DNA of 15,900 nucleotides from positions 1 to 15,900 of the forward strand of contig CAKUFK010000025.1 of NCBI GenBank assembly GCA_934647945.1, read 5' to 3'. The notes under the pieces are model-generated. The model searched no databases. It saw only the letters and a program-made list of their open reading frames with translations, and was not told the DNA's origin. Both the position numbers and the translations under genes were made by a program. This stretch comes from an uncultured Eubacteriales bacterium (GTDB taxonomy: Bacteria > Bacillota > Clostridia > Oscillospirales > Acutalibacteraceae). This document shows positions 1-6,701 of the stretch, piece by piece; position 1 is the first letter of the stretch, and every line of letters starts with the position of its first letter.

Positions 1-6
1 TTTTAG

Positions 7-43
7 GGCCATTGTGGGACACCACAATGGCCGGTGACCGGCC
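7..43. repeat. Overlapping inverted repeats (hairpin plus palindrome)
   Basis: A perfect 11-bp stem (7-17 with 22-32, arms GGCCATTGTGG/CCACAATGGCC) encloses a 4-base loop. Its right arm overlaps a second perfect palindrome at 29-43 (GGCCGGT-G-ACCGGCC). The two structures share bases 29-32, so in RNA they would be mutually exclusive. No T-run follows on either strand, so a simple intrinsic terminator is not supported. It could be a regulatory RNA switch, the end of an element lying left of the window, or a repeated palindrome. I do not recognise it. Confidence 0.5.
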
Positions 44-53
44 CCGGTGCCCG

Positions 54-117
54 TCCGTATAGAGAGCCCTTCAGGGGCGAGGCCAGAGTCCTTTTTAGGA
101 AAGCCGGCGGGTACGGA
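54..117 (+). ncRNA. Possible structured 5' leader RNA, class unknown
   Basis: The bases can fold into a compact three-way junction. The closing stem is 54-60 with 111-117 (TCCGTAT/GTACGGA, one G-U pair). One arm is 66-69 with 75-78 (GCCC/GGGC, loop TTCAG). A second arm is 81-83 with 103-105 (GGC/GCC), capped by 89-92 with 97-100 (TCCT/AGGA, loop TTTT). It lies upstream of the large secreted hydrolase gene. It does not match the consensus of any riboswitch I can recall, including purine, TPP, SAM, FMN, T-box and THF. The stems are short and the fold was done by eye, so chance folding in GC-rich DNA is possible. Confidence 0.2.
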
Positions 118-198
118 ATCTTTTGAACCAACGCCCATACAATAAGGCCCCGGGGCTTGGATGGCTATAAAATCATGCAAATCGAAAGGGGGAATTCT

Positions 199-213
199 AT
201 GGATACGTCTTGA
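199..213 (+). CDS. Possible 4-codon leader peptide (uORF)
   Basis: An ATG at 199 has the best Shine-Dalgarno of the whole leader (AAAGGGGG at 185-192, 6 bases upstream). It is followed by three sense codons (Met-Asp-Thr-Ser) and a TGA at 211-213. The stop overlaps the next ATG as TGATG, so ribosomes could re-initiate on the next small frame. Whether it is translated cannot be judged from sequence alone. Confidence 0.25.
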   Translation: MDTS

Positions 214-296
214 TGATCCGGCATTGTTTTGCAGCGGCCTCCCAGCGAACTCGGATGCAGACACCAAGGGGAACGAGAAAGAGAGGGCATCTATGA
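213..296 (+). CDS. Possible 27-residue leader peptide coupled to the hydrolase gene
   Basis: This small frame starts at ATG 213, inside the stop of the 4-codon frame. Its TGA (294-296) overlaps the ATG of the large hydrolase (293-295) as ATGA. Such stop/start overlaps are typical of translational coupling. The peptide is Arg-rich and resembles nothing I know. It may be chance, but two consecutive overlaps behind one strong ribosome site make it worth recording. Confidence 0.25.
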   Translation: MIRHCFAAASQRTRMQTPRGTRKRGHL

Positions 297-3200
297 AAGG
301 ATCCGGTAAAAAACGGCCATATCTCAGGCTTTTGGCCTGCATGCTGGTGTCGGCATTATTGCTGCCGGCATTCCAGTGGGGCAAACTGCCTTTTGTTTCC
401 GCATCTTCCACGGGAAGGATATACATTCTGAACGATTCCACCCTGCTGTCTCCGGACAAGCAGGCCCCTACGGATATACAAAACCTGAAAAGTCTCTTTG
501 AATCGGACGGACAGACCGTCACCCTCATCGATGCGGAGGATCTGGCGGATCGTTCGGTTTTCAACTACAGCCAGTGCGATTTGCTCGTTCTGCCGTACGG
601 CGAGCGGTTCCCATTTGACGCTCTCGTCAACTATAAAGAATATGTACACGACGGCGGCAAGGTCCTGACCCTCGGCGGCCATGCGTTTTTGAACCTGCTT
701 CAGGACGATCCTGGGCATGCGGCCGGGGTCTCCATTCCGTCCGCGGGCGGTGACGGCACCTGGACATATTCGGTCAATGTCTCCGGATATAGCGCCGGGT
801 CGCAGTTCACGGTTTCCGCGTGGATGAAGACGGTGAACGTCGCCGGAAACGGGTTCGCCCATGCCACCTACCAATTTTACGATGCCTCCGGCGGCTATAT
901 CGGCGGGGAGGACTATGCGCGCAAGACCGGTACAAACGATTGGGCGAAGGTGGAGAAAACCATTACCGTTCCGCAAGGGGCGGCGGCTCTCTATATCACC
1001 TTCGGCATGTATCAGGCCTCGGGCGCGATGTATTTCGACAAGGTTTCCCTGTCCGAGACCGGCGGGAACAAGATCGTTTATCTTTACGATGATTTCGAGA
1101 AAGACAACGGGAGCCGTTGGAACAAGGTCTCCTATTCCGGCAACGCCTCCTTCCCGGTCGTGGAGGATGCTCCCGAAACCCTGACGGGGCGGGGACATTC
1201 GCTCAAGGCCACCTCCGCGGTACAGCCCACCGGCTCGCAGATGTCGCTGTCTTTGAATGCCAACGAGCTGAATTCAGGGGAAACCTATCGGTTTTCCATG
1301 TGGATGAAAGGGGAAGACATCGACCTGGATGGGTTTGCGTTCGGGTCCATCTATTTCTATGACGTCTCCGGCAACCTTTTGTCCTTTAAGGATCTGGAGG
1401 CTCCCAACACCAGCAAAAAGCTGCAGAAATCGATGGATTGGTTTGAGAGCTCCTACACCTTCCAGAAACCGGCCGGGACTACCCGCATCGATATCAATCT
1501 GGGCCTCTACGTGACCTCCGGCACCGCGTATTTCGACAAAATCGAGATCACCAGCCAGACCAGCGGGAAAACGGTGTTCTTTGAGGATTTCGAAGGGGTG
1601 CCGTACAACCGCGGCTGGAAGCAGCAGAACTTTACCAGTTCGGCCGTGTTCTCCCTTTCCGGCGACGTGCCGGCGTACAAATATAACGGCGGCCTGTCGG
1701 TTCAGTCGGATACTTATACCAGTGCCTACTGGAACCGTTCGGTCCCGGTTTCCCTGTTTGACACCACCAAGACCTATGAGGTGAATATGTACAACCGGGT
1801 GACGAATTTTGCCACCAATGAGGGCGGGTTTGTCTACAATGCCATCCGGTTCTACAACGGCAGCACCATGCTGTCCAGCTATGACTTCGGACGGTTTACT
1901 TACGGCAGCGGAGTGAAAAAGTACACGTTTACCATCCCGGCCGGTACCACCCATGTGTTTTTCGAGATCGGGCTTTACAAATGCAAGGGCGGGCTGGTTT
2001 CGGACAACTTCCGTATCAAGGACGACCAGGGCAATACTGTCCTTTTTGAAGGCTTCGACCAGGACAGCGATTTCACCAACTGGAATCATTACGGCGGGGC
2101 GACCTTCTCCACCCCGAACGACGGTCAGCCGATCACCCTCGGCACCAACCGTCCCTTCAACGTGATGGACAATGCGGTCTTCTGGGAGGATGCGATGCCC
2201 CTGTTCGACGAGGAGCATACCTATGATTCCGCGACGAACATTCTTCCGGCCGACGACCAGGTGATCTTTTCGGGCAGCATCCCCTCCCTCGGCACCTTGG
2301 AGGGCAGCTCGGCGATCACGTTGATCGGCAACAACCGGGCCCGCTGGCAGCCGCTTCTCACCCTTACCGATGCGGATGGGGAGGTACGGGGTACGGGCGG
2401 CGCGGTCGTACACGTCTTCCCCGAGTACGATGAGTTCTACGACGGCGGCGGTTCTTCGGAATGGAAGGAATATGCCGGGACCAGCATCGGATTCTTCGGC
2501 GTGACCAACCAGGATCTGTTCGCAAGCGGCAATACCGCCCTGCGCACGGGCCTGAAAAAGCTGGCCCGTACCCTGATTCAGGATGTGTATCTCCAGAACG
2601 TGGAGAATAAATGGGACAACTACCGCGCCGGCGAAAGTCCCGAGGTGGAGGTCCAGGTCACGAACGGCGGACGGAACACGGTGTCGGGCACCGCGGAGGT
2701 CCGGATCTATGAGGACAGCACCGGCACGCTGGTCAAAAGCCAGAACCTGTCTTATCAGGTGGCGCCGGGCGCCCTGCAGACCCTGACGGTGAATTGGGCG
2801 AATCCCATCTTCGCCGATGATTTTTACCGGGTTGAGGTGACGCTCAAGGATCAGGCGGGGACCGCCATCGACAAGCTCTGCAACGGTTTCTCGATCTGGA
2901 AAGAGGACGTCATTCAGAACGGCGTGAACTTCATCTACGACGACAATTATATCCGGATCAAGCAGTCGGACGGCAGTTATAAGGCAGTTTTCGCCTCGGG
3001 CGCGGACGACGGCCCCGACCTGTTTATCGATCAGAGCCAGACCGGGCTGCAGTGGAAGAAGGATTTTGAGCAGCGGCAGGACGCCGGCCTCCATATCTAT
3101 GAAAACCTGCAGCAGTATCCGATTTACCAGCCATGGATTCGGATCTTTGCCGATCCGGAGGAAACAGAAAAATATTACCGCAAGGTAGACAATGCGGTCT

Positions 3201-5314
3201 ATCTGTCGCAGAAATATGGCCAGATCTACATGATGGGGATCGCCATTGGCAACAACGTGGCGGAGGACGCGGCCACACACGAGCTGACCCAGCAGCGCGC
3301 CAGGGAACTCGCCGCCCGTTACAAGGACGTGCCCGGCCTGATCTATTACCTCAATGGCGATATGATCTCCACTCTCAGCGATGCCAACCTGACAACCTGG
3401 CATAATTTCCTGTCTTCCCGCTACAGCAGCATTGCTGCGCTGAACAGCGCATGGGGTACCAGCTACAGCTCTTTTGCTGCCGTGCCGATCGATGAAAATT
3501 ATTCGTATGCCGGCGTCGATCCCAACGGATCGGGTTACGGGTTCTGGGGAGACCGGAAGGCGAAGGATTACAACGAGTTCCGGGCCTATCTGATCGAAAC
3601 CTGGACCGGTTCCCTGATCGATGAGATCCAGGCGGAAGATCCCAGCGAGAACCCGATCCTGTGCGAATTCTACCGCTGGCCTCAGAAGGGCTTTGACCCG
3701 TCGACGGCGCTCGGCAACCTGACCTATTCCAATGTCGGAAACTTCGAGATGCAGTATACCTTCCCGGAGTATATGCAGAACACCGACATGCGGGCCATCG
3801 GCAAGTCCTTCGGTGTCGGCGAATTCGGAAAACGGACCCATCCGCTTTTCTCCTATTTGAGCTACGACACGATTTCCTCGACGACGATGCGTGACGCGCG
3901 GAACTGCTTCTTCGGCTATATGAACATGGGCTTTGCCATGGGTACCAGCCACATGCAGTACTGGAGCTGGAAGGACGGCGCCAAGACCCTCTTCCCGTGG
4001 GGGCTGCGCTATACCGGCGACAACGTGGCCAGGGAGCAGCTCTACTGGATGCGCAATCACAATCTGTTCACCAGGCAGATGGAACCGAAGGACGAAACAG
4101 CCAAGGTTGCGGTCCTCCTGCCCGACAACACCAGGCTGAGCGGCGCCTCCTATGGGTATGCAGGCAACACGGCCGGCGTCAGCTGCATCGATATCCTGCA
4201 GTCGGCCCACGTGGGCGCGATCACCACCCTGAGCGAGCGGGCGTTGGAGGGCAGTGCCTCCATTCCCAGCGGCATCCAGGCTATCTTCTACCCGGCTGCC
4301 TACAATCCCAGCGACGCGGTTTACAACAAAATCAAAACCTTTGTTGAAAACGGCGGCGTGCTGTATCTGTCGGGCGATATTTCCTACGACGGCAACTATC
4401 AGCGTACCAAGGCGAGCCGCCTGCAGTATCTTGCCGGCGTGTCCTCGGCCACGGTGCATTACGACGGCCTGAACTGGCACCGCGGCACGAATGTCGTGCG
4501 GTATTATGACGCCATCGCCGGGCGGAGCACCATGTCCTCTCACTATGTCCGGCCCAATATCAGCGCGACCTTCGATTCCTCCGTCTCCCCGCTGTTCCGG
4601 GATGAGAACGACCAGACGATCGTCGGGGCACATACGGTCGGACAGGGTAAGGTGATTTATTCCACCGTGCCGTTCGAGGTATTCTATGATTCAGCCACCA
4701 CCCTGACGCGGGATGTCGAGGTTTACCGCAAGGTGCTCGATAACATCTACTGGAACACCCGCACGGTATTCAGTTCCGACAACCTGCGGATGAAGAACTT
4801 TGAACAGTCCCTTGAGGGCAGCGGCAAGCTCATCTGCCTGGCCAATGTCAGCACGACGGCGGATTACACCGGCGTGTACAAAGGCCAGTATACGATGAGC
4901 GTGGAGGCCGGCGGTTCCAGCCTGATCTGGACCGACTCCATCGGTCAGATCAAGGGCGTCCTCAACCAGGGCGTGTTCAAGGAGTTCAGCACCACCATCA
5001 CGGACAACGGCTGCTATGCATTTGCGTTTGCGCGGGATACCCAGCCGCTCATCACCTCTAAGCAGCTGGTCGTACTGCCGCAGACCAGCGGGACGATCCG
5101 CATTAAGACCAACGTGACCTGGAATTCCCTGACGGCCTCGGCCGGACAGATCACCGGCGCCGATTGGTCGGGTCAGACCATCCCGGTCCAGATCCAGGAC
5201 GGCTATTTGGAGCTGACCATTTCCGAAGCGCAGACTTCCAAGGTGATCCTCATTTCCGAGTCGGGCACCCAGGATTCCCTGGCCCAGGCGGTCGTGCAGG
5301 ATCTGACCACCTAA
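293..5314 (+). CDS. Secreted multidomain glycoside hydrolase, GH42-like (clan GH-A) with inserted jelly-roll repeats
   Basis: The protein is about 1673 residues. I chose ATG 293 because it opens directly into a signal peptide (basic KGSGKKRPYLR, hydrophobic core, likely cleavage after FVSA, about residue 37) and has GAGAGG upstream; an in-frame ATG at 161 would bury the signal. Domains: GATase/ThuA-like beta-alpha segment (about 41-137); three CBM4/9-like jelly rolls (about 138-615), each ending in a YFDK- or DNFRIKD-type strand then G-x-TV-x-F-x-x-F(D/E); the return of the GATase-like domain (about 618-770); a beta-sandwich (about 770-870); a GH-A barrel (about 890-1260); a second GATase-like domain resembling the GH42 trimerisation domain (from about 1268); beta-rich C terminus. 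GH42-like signs are LNSAWGTSY and the Trp-rich QYWSWKDG. The expected Asn-Glu acid/base site reads N1021-G-D1023; E1177 is a possible nucleophile. No LPXTG or SLH anchor. Substrate unknown; host or plant galactoside is inferred from the neighbours. Confidence 0.75.
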   Translation: MKGSGKKRPYLRLLACMLVSALLLPAFQWGKLPFVSASSTGRIYILNDSTLLSPDKQAPTDIQNLKSLFESDGQTVTLIDAEDLADRSVFNYSQCDLLVLPYGERFPFDALVNYKEYVHDGGKVLTLGGHAFLNLLQDDPGHAAGVSIPSAGGDGTWTYSVNVSGYSAGSQFTVSAWMKTVNVAGNGFAHATYQFYDASGGYIGGEDYARKTGTNDWAKVEKTITVPQGAAALYITFGMYQASGAMYFDKVSLSETGGNKIVYLYDDFEKDNGSRWNKVSYSGNASFPVVEDAPETLTGRGHSLKATSAVQPTGSQMSLSLNANELNSGETYRFSMWMKGEDIDLDGFAFGSIYFYDVSGNLLSFKDLEAPNTSKKLQKSMDWFESSYTFQKPAGTTRIDINLGLYVTSGTAYFDKIEITSQTSGKTVFFEDFEGVPYNRGWKQQNFTSSAVFSLSGDVPAYKYNGGLSVQSDTYTSAYWNRSVPVSLFDTTKTYEVNMYNRVTNFATNEGGFVYNAIRFYNGSTMLSSYDFGRFTYGSGVKKYTFTIPAGTTHVFFEIGLYKCKGGLVSDNFRIKDDQGNTVLFEGFDQDSDFTNWNHYGGATFSTPNDGQPITLGTNRPFNVMDNAVFWEDAMPLFDEEHTYDSATNILPADDQVIFSGSIPSLGTLEGSSAITLIGNNRARWQPLLTLTDADGEVRGTGGAVVHVFPEYDEFYDGGGSSEWKEYAGTSIGFFGVTNQDLFASGNTALRTGLKKLARTLIQDVYLQNVENKWDNYRAGESPEVEVQVTNGGRNTVSGTAEVRIYEDSTGTLVKSQNLSYQVAPGALQTLTVNWANPIFADDFYRVEVTLKDQAGTAIDKLCNGFSIWKEDVIQNGVNFIYDDNYIRIKQSDGSYKAVFASGADDGPDLFIDQSQTGLQWKKDFEQRQDAGLHIYENLQQYPIYQPWIRIFADPEETEKYYRKVDNAVYLSQKYGQIYMMGIAIGNNVAEDAATHELTQQRARELAARYKDVPGLIYYLNGDMISTLSDANLTTWHNFLSSRYSSIAALNSAWGTSYSSFAAVPIDENYSYAGVDPNGSGYGFWGDRKAKDYNEFRAYLIETWTGSLIDEIQAEDPSENPILCEFYRWPQKGFDPSTALGNLTYSNVGNFEMQYTFPEYMQNTDMRAIGKSFGVGEFGKRTHPLFSYLSYDTISSTTMRDARNCFFGYMNMGFAMGTSHMQYWSWKDGAKTLFPWGLRYTGDNVAREQLYWMRNHNLFTRQMEPKDETAKVAVLLPDNTRLSGASYGYAGNTAGVSCIDILQSAHVGAITTLSERALEGSASIPSGIQAIFYPAAYNPSDAVYNKIKTFVENGGVLYLSGDISYDGNYQRTKASRLQYLAGVSSATVHYDGLNWHRGTNVVRYYDAIAGRSTMSSHYVRPNISATFDSSVSPLFRDENDQTIVGAHTVGQGKVIYSTVPFEVFYDSATTLTRDVEVYRKVLDNIYWNTRTVFSSDNLRMKNFEQSLEGSGKLICLANVSTTADYTGVYKGQYTMSVEAGGSSLIWTDSIGQIKGVLNQGVFKEFSTTITDNGCYAFAFARDTQPLITSKQLVVLPQTSGTIRIKTNVTWNSLTASAGQITGADWSGQTIPVQIQDGYLELTISEAQTSKVILISESGTQDSLAQAVVQDLTT

Positions 5315-5332
5315 AGCTTACCCTGACAAGAG

Positions 5333-5369
5333 AAATCCGGCACCGTCTTTCGGCGGTGCCGGATTTTTT
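5333..5369 (+). terminator. Intrinsic terminator of the hydrolase gene, probably bidirectional
   Basis: A perfect 13-bp stem (5333-5345 with 5354-5366, core ATCCGGCACCG) with an 8-base loop is followed by a T-run (5364-5369), 19 bases after the hydrolase stop. On the minus strand the same hairpin ends in TTT then CTCTT, so it may also stop the convergent AraC transcript. Confidence 0.9.
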
Positions 5370-5444
5370 ACCCGTATAGGCTCGCCGGAGCACGCGGAAT
5401 CCCGGTCCGGATCGACGCGCCAACATGCCGGCGGTCCAAAATCG

Positions 5445-5457
5445 CCGGTTCAACCGG
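5445..5457. repeat. Small palindrome near the end of the AraC gene
   Basis: Bases CCGGTT-C-AACCGG form a perfect 6-1-6 palindrome 8 bases beyond the AraC stop codon. There is no T-run on the minus strand, so it is at most a weak 3' hairpin. Confidence 0.3.
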
Positions 5458-5465
5458 AACTTCCC

Positions 5466-6311
5466 TCAGGAACTGCGGGCCTGCCGGCGGTATTGGGTCG
5501 GGCTCATGCCCATAGACTTTTGAAACGTCTGGGCAAAATAGGACTGGGAGGAAAATCCCGAAAAGGACGCGATCTGGGCGATGGAATAGTCGGTGGTGCG
5601 AAGCAGATTTTTCCCCTCCTCGATGCGCCTGGAGATCAGGTACTGGATGGGGGAAAGGCCATAATCGGTGGAAAAGGTGTGTACAAGGTGATATTTGTTC
5701 ACGTGAACGAGTTCGGCCAGCTCCTCCAGGGTGAGCGCATCCCGGAAGTGGGTGTCGATATGACGCTTGACCTGTGCGCAGGCGACGTTGGCTCTTTTGG
5801 AAGGCATCACCGACAGGGTGAATTCGGAGTGGCGCATCATGATGATCATGAGCACCTCGAGAAGGTTCTGGCAGACCTCCTCGCCGTATGGTTCGCTCGC
5901 CTCCGCTTCCTTCAGGAGCGCGTGCAGGTAGGAAAGGAATTCCTGCCGCGCGGCAGACGGTTTATCCCGGTAATGGAACAGGCGGTAATTTTCGTCGGCT
6001 CCGGGCTGGTCGAAGGAAAAACAGACACCTTCAATCCCCAGCACGATGTATTCGAGAGGGCTGTTTGCGCGGGACATCTCGGTATGGGAGACGTGGGGGT
6101 TGACGATGACGAGATCGTGCGCCTCCACGTCGAAAGTCTGGGTGTCCACCAAAAAACGTCCCCGTCCCCCCAACACATAGAAAAATTCAGAAAAATGATG
6201 GGAATGGGGGGTGCTGTGCCAATCGCCTTCATATTTGGCGTTTGTGACGTAGAGCAGCCGGGTTTCGATATGGCGGCCGCCGCTCGCGATGGTGTAGAGA
6301 TGATTGCTCAT
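5466..6311 (-). CDS. AraC-family transcriptional regulator with N-terminal cupin domain
   Basis: The protein is 281 residues, a normal length for cupin-AraC regulators. The ATG at 6311 is preferred because GAGGAG lies 8 bases upstream; a GTG three codons earlier (6320) would overlap that site. The N-terminal half is a cupin sugar-sensing domain with a histidine-rich HSTPHSHHFSEF segment (about 32-43) followed by a GGRGRF strand. The C-terminal half carries two helix-turn-helix motifs (about 193-222 and 242-274), the second ending in the classic GF-x5-YFAQTFQKSMGMSPTQYR-type signature. It is divergent from the GH112 transporter operon and convergent with the hydrolase gene, so it probably activates sugar use here. 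Effector and targets are inferred, not seen. Confidence 0.93.
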   Translation of the reverse strand: MSNHLYTIASGGRHIETRLLYVTNAKYEGDWHSTPHSHHFSEFFYVLGGRGRFLVDTQTFDVEAHDLVIVNPHVSHTEMSRANSPLEYIVLGIEGVCFSFDQPGADENYRLFHYRDKPSAARQEFLSYLHALLKEAEASEPYGEEVCQNLLEVLMIIMMRHSEFTLSVMPSKRANVACAQVKRHIDTHFRDALTLEELAELVHVNKYHLVHTFSTDYGLSPIQYLISRRIEEGKNLLRTTDYSIAQIASFSGFSSQSYFAQTFQKSMGMSPTQYRRQARSS

Positions 6312-6397
6312 GCCAGTCACTCCTCACTCCGATTGCTGCAAAAACCTGCTATTTTCTTGCGATTTTTGCCGAATTGGATGGATAATCCACGAGAATC

Positions 6398-6426
6398 AGT
6401 ATACTATACAATAGATGGATTGACAA
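6398..6426 (-). promoter_or_regulatory. Promoter of the AraC regulator gene
   Basis: On the minus strand TTGTCA (6426-6421) and TATACT (6403-6398) are separated by exactly 17 bases, both close to sigma-A consensus. Transcription would start near 6391, leaving a leader of about 80 bases before the ATG at 6311. Confidence 0.7.
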
Positions 6427-6432
6427 GTTGTC
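6422..6432. promoter_or_regulatory. Palindrome overlapping the araC -35, possible operator
   Basis: GACAA-G-TTGTC is a perfect 5-1-5 palindrome covering most of the regulator's -35 box. A protein bound here would block that promoter, as in autorepression. AraC proteins usually bind direct rather than inverted repeats, so the binding protein is uncertain. Confidence 0.3.
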
Positions 6433-6462
6433 TAAAAACTCTTTTTATATTTTTGTGTTTGT

Positions 6463-6512
6463 ATGGGCATAATAGGAATGGCTTTCTCTGCCATTCATGG
6501 GAATTTAGGATG
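6463..6512 (+). promoter_or_regulatory. Candidate AraC-type operator: imperfect direct repeats around a hairpin
   Basis: Two similar same-strand half-sites occur: ATGGG-CATAA-TAGGAATG (6463-6480) and ATGGG-AATT-TAGGATG (6497-6512). Their starts are 34 bases apart, about three helical turns. Between and overlapping them is a perfect 7-7-7 inverted repeat (GAATGGC 6476-6482 with GCCATTC 6490-6496). They lie about 90-140 bases upstream of the operon's predicted -35, a usual place for an activator. No binding evidence exists. Confidence 0.35.
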
Positions 6513-6599
6513 TTAAATTAAAAAACTGAACACCAGATAAAAAAATTATAGAAAACAACGAAAAAAGCAAAAATACTAAAAATGCGAGCAAGATAACCC

Positions 6600-6627
6600 T
6601 TGAACGGCACTGGAATTCCGTTATACT
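6600..6627 (+). promoter_or_regulatory. Promoter of the transporter/phosphorylase operon
   Basis: TTGAAC (6600-6605) and TATACT (6622-6627) are 16 bases apart. The -10 matches consensus at 5 of 6 positions and the -35 at 4 of 6. Transcription would start near 6634, giving a 5' leader of about 68 bases before the lipoprotein ATG at 6702. An imperfect palindrome in that leader (6653-6672, arms CCGGAGGGA/TCCCTCTGG with one G-T) could form a small hairpin before the ribosome site. Confidence 0.65.
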
Positions 6628-6701
6628 GAAAGAGAAGAAACTTCACACGCAACCGGAGGGAGTTCCCTCTGGGCAAACCGAAACAAAGGAGGACTATCCC
6701 T

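Noticed and set aside
1..43. Terminator of a gene left of the window
   Set aside because: Neither strand has a T-run after the hairpin.
161..292. Upstream ATG at 161 in frame with the hydrolase
   Set aside because: It would put 44 extra residues ahead of an obvious signal peptide and has no ribosome site.
1274..4633. A very long open frame (over 1100 codons) on the minus strand inside the hydrolase gene
   Set aside because: It mirrors the codon bias of the GC-rich plus-strand gene, has low-complexity composition and no recognisable domains. The plus-strand protein has a signal peptide and clear domains.
6420..6449. TTGACA on the plus strand (6420-6425) as a second promoter for the operon
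   Set aside because: The only -10 candidates (TTTATA or TATATT) are poor or at 18-20 bases; the TTGAAC-16-TATACT promoter at 6600-6627 is better and closer to the gene.
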